Origin: Coenobita brevimanus
Taxonomy: Eukaryota; Arthropoda; Malacostraca; Decapoda; Coenobitidae
Length of the DNA stretch: 64,000 bases
Assembly: GCA_032717465.1 (NCBI GenBank)
Contig: CM064671.1
Location: 53,127,998 to 53,191,997 of the forward strand
Reading direction: 5' to 3'
The notes under the pieces were generated by a model. It saw only the letters and a list, made by a program, of their open reading frames with translations, did no database searches and was not told the DNA's origin. Below, in pieces: positions 1-11,183 of the stretch. The stretch's first letter is position 1; each line of letters starts with the position of its first letter. The position numbers were made by a program, and so were the translations under genes.

Positions 1-360
1 GCACTACCGAATGAAATAGTGTGTGCCAAAACAATTCACAAATTTAAGGATATGTACGATAAATATGGTTTAAGACACGGGACAGTACGAGCTTGACTCA
101 TTCCTGTAAAGATACAATTAGGTAAGAACAATTAGGTGAGAACACACACACATAACAATCCCCGTCCCTAACTCTCGCTCTCTCCCTCACTCTCTCTTTC
201 AGGCTAATTCTTACTACGTTATTATTTCGTAACAGTGTGTTACTTTCAGTTTATAGTAATGGAAAAAAAAAAGTTGCAATTGTGTAAATAGCCTTTAAAA
301 GAAAGCCCCAGTTCATTTTTACTTTCGTTTCCGTACATATCTTGAATAGGTATCATTGAA
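1..360. other. Unassigned AT-rich sequence
   Basis: No coding region, RNA gene or repeat was recognised here, apart from short CT-rich runs near 170-200. Confidence 0.5.
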
Positions 361-652
361 AATGTGTGATAGGAAGCGTTAGGAGGAACACACTGAGGTG
401 GTTTGGCCATGTGGAGAGGATGGAGGGTGAGGGACTGACGAGGAGAGTGTATGTGAGTGAGGTGGAGGGAGGGAGAGGGAGGGGAAGGCCGAGGATGAGA
501 TGGAGGGATCGAGTGGAGAGGTATATGAGAGAGGGGTGTGTGAGTTGGGAGCAGGGCAGTGAAATGGCAGGGGACAGGGCGACGTGGAGGCGATTTGTTT
601 GTGGCCACCCTGTACAGGATTAAGGCGTCTGGCAATAGATAGATAGATAGAA
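361..652 (+). mobile_element. 3' end of non-LTR retrotransposon (LINE family 2)
   Basis: A 5'-truncated LINE copy. The reading frame 366-623 carries the C-terminal tail typical of RTE-like reverse transcriptase polyproteins: an LRWFGHVERM motif followed by a GRGRPRMRWRD basic motif about 30 residues later. It ends in a short 3' UTR (GGCGTCTGGCAATAGA) and a GATA-type simple repeat tail at 632-652, the usual end of RTE-like elements. Two longer but more decayed relatives lie at 15231-16925 (plus) and 57398-59290 (minus). The 3' tail is shared with a 5S-derived SINE at 55690-55897. The endonuclease and reverse transcriptase domains are missing here. The family name is an inference; the LINE tail itself is clear. 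Confidence 0.8.
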
Positions 653-1117
653 AATATAATAAAACTACATAATATGTATCAATGGTAGGCCACATTTTTT
701 TTGCCTTTTATTTAAATATGTTACTTTCAGTAGGTGTACTAGGTAACAACAGAAAACAGCTTTTGCCTGTACCTTCGGCTCTAAGCTTCATTAAAGTGAC
801 ACCGACATGTATATGAAATATATATATATATATATTTTTTTTCAGTATAAGTATATACTGACATTACTGGTACACAACATAACCACTCAGACTGACTAAT
901 ATTATCAAAACAGTATATAGTGTATTGCTATATCACAGATTTTTGTTAACCTTTCCTTCGTGTACCTTTTTCTTATATAAAGTAGCGGGAGCAGGAGCGC
1001 CGCTACATTTCGTATCAAGTAGCGAAACCAGTAACGCCACTACTTTTTCGAGCTAGTAACGGGAATGGGAGCGCCGCTACTTTTTATTAGTAGCGTTCCC
1101 ATCACTGATATGTATAT
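653..1117. other. AT-rich spacer with short palindromic pieces
   Basis: Contains a short TA run near 822-835 and several copies of a short motif (AGTAGCG and similar, about 980-1100) in both orientations. They resemble the ends of the adjacent foldback element and may be its decayed subterminal repeats. No gene seen. Confidence 0.4.
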
Positions 1118-1341
1118 AGTGGCGCGGGATTGCTGTGTGGTGGGAGGTGAGTGCGGGAGACGCTCCACCTCACCTCCCACCCACCTCACCTCCCACCTCC
1201 CACTCTCCCGTCAACACTATATTTGTCTCTTACTGAGTTTTCACACATAATCAGTATTGTTTTTTTGTTCTCATTGAAAAATATACAAAGATTACCTTAT
1301 TATCTATCATACTGATATATATATGTATGTATATAAAATAT

Positions 1342-1413
<72 letters not shown>

Positions 1414-1682
1414 ATCAGAGGAAGAGGGAAGAGAGGGAAGGAGAATGTGTAAGGAACAGTGTGCTTGTGACAATATTCAATCAGTACGATAGATAATAAG
1501 AAAATCGTTGTATATTTTCGAATGTGAACAAAAGAACAATACTGATCATGTGTGTGAAAACTCAGTAAGAGACAAATATAGTGTTGGCGGGAGAGTGGGA
1601 GGTGTGTGGCGCAAGGCGGGTGGGAGGTGTGGTGTAGCACCTCCCACGCTCACTTCCCACCACACAGCAGTCCCGCGCTACT
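1118..1682. mobile_element. Foldback (long inverted repeat) element with GA-repeat core
   Basis: The left arm (1118-1314) and right arm (1481-1682) are inverted copies about 200 bp long with scattered mismatches. For example, AGTGGCGCGGGA at 1118 matches the reverse complement of the sequence ending at 1682. The 166-bp spacer holds a (GA)n run at about 1345-1410. Long arms with a small loop and no plausible gene fit a nonautonomous foldback/MITE-type DNA transposon. I did not find a clear target-site duplication, so the superfamily is unknown. Confidence 0.75.
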
Positions 1683-2317
1683 TATTATACGGCTGTGACG
1701 AGTGTACATACCTCTAATCAAAGTTTTCAAAGTGTGTGTTAGTGGAAACAACAGTATTAGCTAGTTAAGTGTGCCAGAAATTGGCGATTTACGGGTGGTA
1801 CCATTAGAATCCTACGTTATTTTCACCAATTTTTTTTAAACATATACCACAATATTGTTGCTGTATATGTACTTTTGTAGCAAATAAATGTAAATATATG
1901 TATTTTGGTTGGTTTTAATTAGTTACCTTCTTCCTTCCCACTGTAGAAAACAGAGCAGCAGCACCAGCCCGGCCACAGAACACCTGGCTGAGGTGAAGGG
2001 GGATGCACCTTAGGAGGACTTAGGGGTGACGGGAGCAACTTTCTTGGTGATTTGCATTAGTTTATGACCAAAACGTAATGTTTGAGCAAAAAAAAAAAAA
2101 AAACGGAAATTAATTGGGTTTTCAGGTGGTGAGGGGGCCCAAAAATATCAAGAGGGTACGGGTTAAGGTGCGTACGGGAACACAGATTGGTGATTTCTTG
2201 GTATACTCAGCGGCTGTACGTGTGTGCCAAGACTTCCCACTCTCTGTTGCAGATCTGTGCTCAGTTGCTCAGTCCACCAACATTCCATCTAATCTTGAAT
2301 TTCATGTGAAACAGTGA
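1683..2317. other. Spacer before the gypsy-like pol fragment
   Basis: No LTR, primer-binding site or gag domain could be recognised, although a gypsy-like element begins just downstream. There is a poly(A) run at about 2089-2103. A 67-codon open frame at 2114-2317 has no motif I recognise and could be decayed gag/pol sequence. Confidence 0.35.
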
Positions 2318-5061
2318 TTATCCAGAGTACAGAAGTCAGTTGCTTAACCTCTTGCGAGGCTACCGTGAAGTAGTAGCTCTACCCGGCGAGAACGTGGGCA
2401 AAACTAGCTTAATTTAGTACCACATTACATTACAGCATGGAGCTCAGCCAGTGTATATCCCTGCCTACTGTTTACCACGCAGCCAATGCCAACAGGTTGA
2501 CTGTCTTATTCAGGACATGTTGGACTCTGATGTCACCGAACACTCTGACAGTCCGTGGAACAGTCCACTATTTCTCCTTCCAGAGAAAGGTGGTGAGTTA
2601 CGACCAGTGATAGATTACAGACGTAATTGCGCTGACTGCCCTGGACAGATTTCCAATTCCTGTACTCACTAATTTGTTGGAATCTTTAGGTGAAAACAAT
2701 TGTGTTTTCTCCTCCTTAAATCTTTTGAGTGGCTGCTGGCAAGTAGAAATGGAGGAATCATCTTGTCCAGTCACTGCTTGTAGCACCCCATCTGGGCATT
2801 ACCAATTCCGTAGACTCCCATTCGGCTTGAGAAATGCAACATCGGTCTTCATGCAACTAATTCATACAGTTTTTGTCGGCATGATAGGTCACTCAGTCAT
2901 TGCTTATCTAGCTGATACAATAATTGCTAGTCAATCTGTAGAAGAATGCTTAGAAAAACTGGCCGAGGTGTTCACTAGGCTTGAACATGTGGCTGATGCT
3001 CACGGAATTCATACATCAAATGACAAGGTCAGAGCCGTAACAAACTTCCCTACTCCAACCAACACCAATGCAGTATACGGTTTTCTTGGCCTTAGTGGCT
3101 ACTATCATCGTGTCATCAAAGAGTATGCCCAAATAGCTACACCGTTAACAAAACTTAAAGAAGGACGTGCCTTTTATGTAATCTGATGAACAAGTGATCG
3201 CATTTTCAACCATGAAAAATGCTTTTGCACAATCCCCAGTTTTGGCATTCCCTGATTATTCAGAACCATTTCTTCTCTGTACCGATACTTCGAAAGTGGG
3301 CCTCGGTGTGGTTCTCATGCAAAATGGCTCCGAAGGAAAGAAACGTGTCATTGCTTATGCCAGCCGTGTGTTAAACTCCGCAGAAAAGAATTGCAGCGTA
3401 ACTCATTGGGAAGCTGGTCCCTAAAACATTTCTCCGACATCATCTCTGGTTACCCTGCTCACATACAAACAGACCATGTTCCCCTGAGTGACCTGTTTAG
3501 GGGACGTTATCTTACCTGTCGACTTGCACGTTGGGCTGTCATTGTTAATGACTATAATCCAACATTTGAATATGTTCCTTGGAAGTCAACTGTCGTAGAC
3601 GATGCCCTCTCTCGGCATGCCACAGTCTCAACTGGTTGTGACATAAATTTGGCATTCAGTCATGACACTCCATGGCTTCCAGCAAGTTGATCCTATATGG
3701 TCACAGGTCATATACTTTCTAGAGTCCAGTGATGATTCTTCCTTGCCCAAGTTACCAGTCCCTGTATTTGATTTTTTCCTCAACAATGAATTGCTCTATA
3801 AACACTCGGTACTCAAAGATAACAACATACCTCATCACGAAGTTAAGCAATTAGTCATTCCAAAAGACTTGGTTCCTGCTGCTCTTCATTGAATCCATGA
3901 CACCCCTCACGCATCACACCCTGGCAAAGATAGAAGCTTACAGCAGGCACATCTTTCATATTATTGGTCCACTGTGCGAAAGATATAGAAGCGCATTGCA
4001 TATTCATTGTGTGCCTGTCATAAGGGAACAACTGGTCAACCTACTCCCATATTGCAGTACCCAGTACCATCAAGGCCTTGGCAAACTGTCTCTCTTGACC
4101 TTCTGAAGCTGCCTTGTACAGAATCTGGCTTCATTTATCTATTAGTGGTAGTCGCCCATTTCTCTAGATTCGTCATCTCAGCCCCAGTGCGTGACAGACC
4201 TACTAATGCAGTGGCACATGCTTTTGATAATTCCGTAATTTGCCCTTTCACAACCCCAGAAGTCATTCTAACTGATAATGGGTCAGAGTTCAACAGTTCA
4301 GTGCTGGAAAAAATTTGTTTTCGATACGGAATTAGGAAATGCAATATAGTAGCCCATCATCCTGCCTCGAATGGCCTAATAGAGCACCAGAAGAGGAAGA
4401 TATTGGAGAGTCTGCATCACATAGTGGGAGATCAGACTTCCACTTGGGATGAGTGGATCCCGCAGGTAGCTACATCAGTTAATTCATCCATCAGTAAGTC
4501 AATTGGTGAAACCATTCTTTGTCATTTGTGGCTTCGACAAAAGACTACTTTATTCATTATTGCAATCCAAATCTGATCCGATCTACAATCACGATGACTA
4601 TTAAGGGTTCACTTATTACATTTTCAGAATATTCATAAGTATGTTCACAAATGCAGAAATGGTACATAACCAACATGCTGCTGCCTCTGATGTTACCATC
4701 CGAGTAGGTGACTTAGTTTTTGCCCAAGATCACGACAGAGATTCAAAACTAGATAGTAAATTCTTGGGTCCTTTCCGTGTCATACCTCGTAAGGGAAATA
4801 AATTCGAAAAAAAAAAAAGATCTGTCCAAAGCAGAGACAACATGGATGCATGCCGATGATCTCACACGTGCATTGAGGGGCATAGCATTGGAGGAGCCAC
4901 TAGGAGAGGCCTCATCTTCTTCTCAACAAGGATATCCTTCTTCTTCAAGTCCTTCTTCTGACACTTCTTCAGACTCTTCTTCTCTTATCAAGACACCACC
5001 TTCCCCTGCTATTGATAACTCTCGTGCAAAATTGCGTTCTGCCACTAAGTCTCTTGCATAG
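2318..5061 (+). pseudogene. Ty3/gypsy-like pol (RT, RNase H, integrase), broken
   Basis: Remains of an LTR-retrotransposon pol gene spread over all three forward frames. The reverse transcriptase start is at 2430-2672 (SPWNSPLFLLPEK, then RPVIDYR). The RT palm is at 2674-3186 (FRRLPFGLRNA), where the active-site block reads YLADTII, so one catalytic aspartate of the usual YxDD is replaced. The RNase H start is at 3194-3424 (LLCTDTS) with more of the domain to about 3640. Integrase is at 4007-4576, with the second catalytic Asp in TDNGSEF and the Glu in GLIEHQKRK. A GPF-type C-terminal module (FLGPFRVIP) lies in 4641-4859, followed by a Ser-rich tail to 5061. At least five frame changes and stops separate these pieces, so it is an old, inactive copy. 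It continues into an env-like gene. Confidence 0.85.
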
Positions 5062-5136
5062 CATTATCATCTCACACTCTCCTCATATTCCCCTTCACTA
5101 ACATCACCTCTAACTTCAACTTATTTTATAGAAAAG

Positions 5137-6815
5137 ATGTTGTGGATCTACTTGCTGGCAGTGCTGACTCTAGTCAGGTCTGGATCGGGTGAGGACGATG
5201 GTGTCGTACGGCCCGGGGTCTTGGTTGGCGCGGGAGCCGAGTTAATGGTGGTGAAAAATGTAGTCTTCTTGCACTACAACATAGAGCCGCTGACCACCAT
5301 TGCCATCGCCCTACCTGACCTTGCACACCAGCTAGAAGAATTACAGGGCCTTCTATCGGATATCAAGGAACAACATCCTAGGGATACGTTTTGATACCCA
5401 CTCTACCTACCCTTATGATAGAAACTGGACTACGTTCAAATTCAGTTCTCTCATCTCCAGGACTCCTTCCCTAACCAAACACCCGTAGGTTGTTCACGAG
5501 TGAAACGTGGACTCTTTGATCTGGAAGGAGATATTCTGAGTGGATTATTTGGTGTAGTGACCACCCTTGACCTTTCTGGATTTAAGTCTGACCTAGTTCA
5601 ATTAGCCAATGCCCTAGAATCTTAAAACAGAATAATTAATGTTGAACACATTCTATGCTACAAAAGATCACACACAGTTTAAATGACGTCACACAAACAT
5701 TAAATAATTTCACCGGAATTCTAATAAATGAAATCTCAAAAGTCAATACTGTATCAGAACTTCTATATGTAAAACTACATATAGATAACCTACAGGTTTC
5801 TCTGGACTCTCTTCTCTCCAAAGTTTCTGGCTTAATTCGTATACTAGTCAGTGTTGTCGATGGTCGTGTCGGTTTAGATTTAGTACCTATCTCTGACCTC
5901 CGCTCTACATTGGAATGGGCTCACTCCACTTTCGAGTTGTCTCCAGTGATTTCATTTTCCTCCTCAGAACACTACTACCCAATACTAGAGGCCACGTTCC
6001 TTACTAAAAATATAGTTGTTCATATTCCTCTTTGTTCTTCTATCACATTCGACCACTTTCGCGTAATTCCCTTTCCAGTCTGGTACAATAATTCCCTAGT
6101 ACAAGCCTCTGTTTCCTCGGAGTCCTGCCTTCTCTCACATGATCATCTCTATATTGCTTTCACTTCCTCAAGTGACCTCGACAGGTGCGCTTTTCTTACA
6201 CCAAACTCTCGAGTTTGTGCTGCATACCTCCTGACAATCTTTCCTGGCAGCATTGCTCCTTGCGAATCTGCCTTAGTCCGTAATTTCTCAATACAACCTG
6301 TCTGTACCTTTGTTCTGGCCCCCAGGCTCCAAGTGCACCATTTTCGTCTGAACCATAATCGCAATTTCTTCTTTGGTGTCCCAACTCCTGTCAGTCTTAT
6401 TTGTCCTGGGACTCCTGTTCGCTCGGTAACCACATCTGGTTTGTACAATGCCCCTGATTATTGTACGGTAAAATCAGAATCTGTCATTGCTCATGCTACA
6501 CATTATCACTTTGCACTTCGCTCCCACAAATATGACATCTTCAAACCCATTAATATCACCTTCCATCTGCCAGCTGACAATCTTTCCATCACATCAGACA
6601 ACCTACTTATGCCGGACTTTCTCAGTCAGACTGATTTCGTTATGAACCAGTTTTCTTCAGCCTTTACTCGTTCCTGGGTATATCCGGTCTTTATATTTCC
6701 TCCAGTGGTACTTTATCCTATTGGATTTTTGGTTACTGTATGTATCCTATACTGTTCTGTCAAAGGAATGGACAAAAGACTTCACGAGATCTGTGTTGCA
6801 GCAAAATTAGTGTGA
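5137..6815 (+). pseudogene. Env-like glycoprotein of the gypsy-like element, broken
   Basis: This gene follows pol directly, as in insect errantiviruses. The first frame (5137-5394) starts with a hydrophobic signal-peptide-like segment (LWIYLLAVLTLV). A different frame then carries a furin-type site RVKR at 5498-5509 followed by a Gly/Leu/Phe-rich stretch, the layout of baculovirus F-like/errantivirus Env proteins, and stops at 5623. A third block (5655-6815, 386 codons) has a heptad-rich start (LNDVTQTLNNF), several Cys residues and potential N-glycosylation sites, a membrane anchor near residues 340-370 and a short cytoplasmic tail. A pyrimidine-rich tract ending in TTTTATAG just before the ATG (about 5117-5132) resembles a 3' splice site, as expected for a spliced env message. 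Frameshifts and stops make it non-functional. Family assignment rests on layout, not on a search. Confidence 0.7.
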
Positions 6816-7160
6816 CAACCACGAGACCCTGAAACTGGTAGTTCTAAGTGACACTCATTATGGTTGGTTACAGTGTGATCATATAACTACATACTGAAGG
6901 AAGAATCCCCGTGGATGTCTGAAAGTTGTGATAACTGAAACAAAATGTGATAATATAAACATAATTACCACACAGCCATTTAATGACATGAAATCTGATA
7001 CAGTACAAATAAGAAAAGAGAAATGAATCTGTGGAAATTCCTATATATTTAAAGGATGTCACTCTCAAGACAGTGCCTACCTGTGTAAGGTACTCTATTA
7101 TGTATTCAGTAGCTATATGTTCCTCATAAACCTATAATAAAAATTACCAATGCTTATCTT
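6816..7160. other. Sequence 3' of the env-like gene
   Basis: AT-rich, with an AATAAA-like signal at about 7137. It may contain remains of a 3' LTR, but no matching 5' copy was found, so none is called. Confidence 0.35.

Positions 7161-7237
<77 letters not shown>
7161..7237. repeat. (CA)n(TA)n microsatellite
   Basis: An AC run followed directly by about 50 bp of AT dinucleotides, abutting the 3' end of the minus-strand LINE at 7238. Confidence 0.95.
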
Positions 7238-7238
<1 letters not shown>

Positions 7239-7845
7239 TAGGAAGAAGGAATCAAAGGCCACGAGCCGGCAATAAATGTTCCTTCCAAAAGAAAATCAAA
7301 ATACAAAAGAGAGCCAAATTCAAGATCAGATTATTTCAAGAAGCCTGTACACACTGCGTTTGAAAGACTGGAGATCAGAGCTAGCAGGAAATACAGACAG
7401 AGGGAGACAGTTCCAGAGCTGACCTGTTGCATAAATGAAGGATTGGAAGTAACAATTAAATCTTGCATTAGAGAGTTCGACAGAAAAGGAATGAGAGTTT
7501 ACTGCTAGAGGGATGCTACGTGCCCATTGTAGAGGTGGAGGGATGGAAGCAGACAGTTCAGAGGAGCAATGATCTTTGAAATAGCGATAGAAAAGAGATA
7601 AAGATGCAACAGTGCGGCGAAGAGACAGAGTTTGAAGGGAGCCAGTAAGAAGAGAGTTAATGAGACGAAAAGCTTTTGATTCCACCCTATTGAGAAGAGC
7701 TGTATGTGGGAAGCCTCCCCACACATGAGAGTTGTACTCCACAAAGGGGCGGATAAAACCCCTGTATAGAGTCAACAATTGTGCAAGGGTAAAGAAGGAA
7801 CGGAGTCGGCTTGACACACCCAATCTCTTGGAAGCAGGAAACCAT
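7238..7845 (-). mobile_element. Jockey/CR1-like LINE (family 3), 3' half
   Basis: Reading right to left, a frame from about 7835 to 7326 encodes the C-terminal region of a Jockey/CR1-like reverse transcriptase polyprotein: ASKRLGVSSRLRSFF, then ASLSLFYRYF, and QLWNCLPLSVFP near the end. A 3' UTR follows to 7238. The upstream half of the same protein, including the catalytic YADDST block, lies at 11166-12590 on the same strand. A plus-strand RTE-like LINE (7846-11183) sits between them. A second 3' end of this family, with nearly the same 3' UTR, lies at 18240-18435. Confidence 0.85.
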
Positions 7846-10800
7846 TTGCTGTGCTGGGTGGTAACCATATAACCGGGGTTTCTGGCAGGGTTAAGTGTCC
7901 CCCAGATTCCCCTATCCAAAGTCACTTAATCATGACAGTTGTTTCAGACTGCCTCGGAGGGCCCAATACCTCTCCAGGGCCCCAGCCAAATGGGCAGACT
8001 CGCGTGGCCATGTGGAATGTGAGAGGTGTGAATGAGGAGAGCAAGAGGGTGAAAGTGGTGAACTTGTTCAAGAGTGCGAGATATGCTGTGATGGCATTGT
8101 GTGAAACAAAGATGAAAGGGTGTGAAGTGGAGGAGTGGGAGGGTGTGAAATGTGTAAGATCGGGAATGAATGGGCAAGGAAGATGCAAGGAAGGAGTTGC
8201 TTTGTTGATGAATGAGGTGTGGCAGAGTGGAATGAGAGACTACAAATGTGTTAGCTCGAGATGTATGTATGTCAAGTTCAAGTCTGAGAAGGTGAAAGTG
8301 TCAGTGATTGTAGTATATGCACCATGTGAGGACAGGAGTGAGAGAGAGAGAAAGACAGGTTTTGGGATGAGCTGGGTGAGTAGTGGGAGAAATGCCCAGG
8401 AGCTATAAAGTGATTGTGATGGGGGATATGAATGGAAGAGTAGGCACTGGTCCTGAGGATGACATAATGGGTTGCTATGGAGTACCAGGAGAAAATGGGA
8501 AGAGACTAAAGGATATGTGTCAGGAGAGGAGGTTGTGCATTTGTAACTCATATTTCAAACACAGAGATGCACATAAATACACATGGTATAGAGGGAACGG
8601 GGATCGTGTTGAAAGAAGCCTGATTGATTACGTGCTTGTAGAGAGGTCGATGATGGGAATGGTTGCTGAAACAAGGGCTGTGAGAAAACGATGTGGAGGT
8701 CTGTCAGATCATATGATTGTGGTATGCAAGATCAAGCTGAAAGGAGTGAGGTGGATCAGGATAGAGAGAACAGGCAGGGAGAAAGACTGAAAGTTGAGAA
8801 GCTGAGAATCAAAGAAATGGCAGATGATTATAGGACCAAAGTAGAGGACGAGTTAGAATTACTGAACTGGAATGAAATGGATCTGGACAGACTGTGGAAT
8901 GCATACAGGGATTGCTTACTTAGGAATGCTAAAGCGGTGTGTGGTGTGGCGAGAGTAACAACAAAGAAGAAAGGTATGGCATGGTGGGATGAGGAGGTAA
9001 AGAGAGCGGTGGAGGAAAAGAGGAAGAAGTGGCTAAAGTGGTTACAGGATAGGGGTTTTGTTGAAATAAGAACTGAATATGTGGAGAGCAAGAAGCACGT
9101 AAAGAGACTAGTGAAGAGGAAAAAGAAGGAGGTAAATGAGGATCTAGGAAGAAAAATGAATGCGAACTACTCTGAAAATAGAAAGTTATTCTGGAAAGAG
9201 GTGCGGAAATGTAGAGGTGAAAGCGGTAAGAAATGGGATGGTGTGAAGGATGCAGGTGGTAGATTATTAACCCATGGAGATGAAGTAAGGACCAGATGGA
9301 AAGAATATTTTGAAAGCCTGAAGAATGGGGATAGAGAGAGCAGAGCATCTGTAAACATGATTGGCTTTCGGGGTGTGCAGAGAAGGAATGCAGTGCCAGG
9401 AAACGTGACAATCGCACAGGTGAAGAGTGCTGTGAAGCGGCTGAAAAATGGGAAAGCAACTGGGGTTGATGAGTTGTATGCAGAGATGCTTAAATGTAGT
9501 GGAGAGAATGGAATGAAGTGCTTGTTGGAGATATGTTTGAAGGCATGGATGAGTGAAACTGTGCCTGCAGAGTGGAAAAATGCTGTGATTGTACCCCTGT
9601 ACAAAAAAAAAAAAGGTGAACGAATTGAGTGCATGAATTATCGTGGCATAAGCTTACTGATTGTGGTAGGGAAGGTATATGGAAGAATTATTATAGAGAA
9701 AATAAGAGAGATATCAGAAGTCCTAGTGAGTGATGAACAGGGTGGCTTTAGGTGTGGCAGAGGATGTGTGGACCAAATATTTGCAGTGAGACAGATAGTG
9801 CAGAAGGTTTGTGAGAAGGACCATAAGGTGTTTATGGCATTCATGGATCTGGAAAAAGCATATGACAAAGTGGACAGAGAAGGATAGTGGAAAGTTTTGC
9901 GCATGTACGGTGTAGAGGGTAAGCTGTTAGGTGCCGTCAAGAGTTTTTAATGATGGTAGCGAAGCATGTGTCAGGGTTAATGGGCATCTAAGTTAATGGT
10001 TCACAATCAGTGTGGGTGTGCGACAAGCTTGTGTGATGTCCACATGGTTGTTCAATGTATATATGGATGGGGTGATGAGAGAAGTGAAAACACGAGTAAT
10101 GGAGAGAGGGATGGCATTGGTAATGAATGGTGATGGATGGAATATCTCAAATTTGTTGTATGCTGATGATGCAGTACTGCTTGTAAGTACCGGACAAGAA
10201 CTTGGTAGGCTAGTGCAGAGTTTTGCTGATGTCTCTAAGCGTCGTGCCTTGAAAGTAAATGTAGAAAAGAGTAAAGTGATGGTTATTGAGAGAGAAGGTG
10301 ACTCCCAGTGCAATGAAACAGTGAATGGAGAGAGACTGGATTTGGTGAGAGAGTTCAAATTCCTGGGTACAGTGATAGAAAAGAGGGGAAAATGTGCAAA
10401 AGAAGTTGAAAGTAGAGTGACACAAGGAAGAAAAGTAGTTGGTGCAATGAAGGCCTTGATAAGAAACAGAGGTTTGAGTGTTGCAGCTGCATGAGGCTTA
10501 CATGAAGGAGTGTTAGTGCCAACTTTGACATAATTATGGATGTGAGACTATGGTGTGGCACGAAAATGAAAAGTCAAGAGTAAGAGCAGTGGAGATGGGA
10601 CTGCTGAGGAATGTATGTGGAGTACAGAGGGTGGATAGGATACGAAATAATGTGATTCGTGAAAGATGTGGAGTGAGGAAGTCAGTGGACACCAGAACTG
10701 AAGAGAGCGTACTAAGATGGTATGGTATGTGGAGATAATGGATAACAATAGGGTGGTGAAGAAGGTATATCTGAGCGAATTCGAAGGAGGGAGGAGGCGA

Positions 10801-11183
10801 GGTAGGCCAAGTATAAGATGGAGAGATATGGTGGATGAATGTGTGAGGAAGACAGGTTTGGAAGTCGGTGAGGCTAGGGAACTGACAGGAGATTGAGCTG
10901 GCTGGATGAATTATGTGAGGAGATGTGCATGATCAGGGATTTTTGGCACCTCTTTTTAACGTGGCTGCGTCTGGATTGACTCTGTCGGCTACAATATGTG
11001 AAGCTACAGAACGTGGTGAATGTTTTTGGCGTATCCGATAGAGCCAGGATTCAGGGGGCTTGAATGATGAGTGAATGGAAGCGTGGCCCATTGGATTGGG
11101 CAATTTTGGGCTGTCTGGACATTGTTACTCCTCACCCTGCCCTTGGGTGGGAAAGGAGGTCCGGATGATGATGATAATGATGT
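7846..11183 (+). mobile_element. Near-complete RTE-like LINE (family 1) with APE endonuclease and RT
   Basis: A non-LTR retrotransposon encoding endonuclease then reverse transcriptase. The endonuclease is in 8000-8790: WNVRGVNE, a catalytic-type ETK block (CETKMKG), GDMNGRVG, YTWYR, SLIDYVL and SDH, with one frame change near 8385. The RT is in 8691-10494: MNYRGISLL, EQGGFRCGRGCVDQ, AFMDLEKAYDKVDR, VRQACVMSTWLFNVYMDGV, and the catalytic YADD at 10159-10170. The tail at 10550-10900 has RWYG and GRPSIRWRD motifs. The 3' UTR runs to a GATGAT-type tail at about 11165-11183. Breaks include the endonuclease frameshift, a TAG at 9885, a frameshift near 9950 and a TGA at 10492. The copy therefore cannot make a full protein but keeps its catalytic residues. 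It is inserted in a minus-strand LINE; other copies lie at 41323-42440 and 55985-56180. The exact 5' boundary is approximate. Confidence 0.85.

Noticed and set aside
6149..6448. Minus-strand frame of 99 codons
   Set aside because: It overlaps the well-formed env-like frame on the other strand and has no recognisable domain.
6816..7160. 3' LTR of the gypsy-like element
   Set aside because: No direct repeat with the region upstream of pol could be found by eye, and no terminal TG...CA pair is evident.
8828..9940. Several minus-strand frames of 87-176 codons
   Set aside because: They are shadows of the plus-strand LINE coding region, with Ser/Pro/His-rich composition and no motifs.
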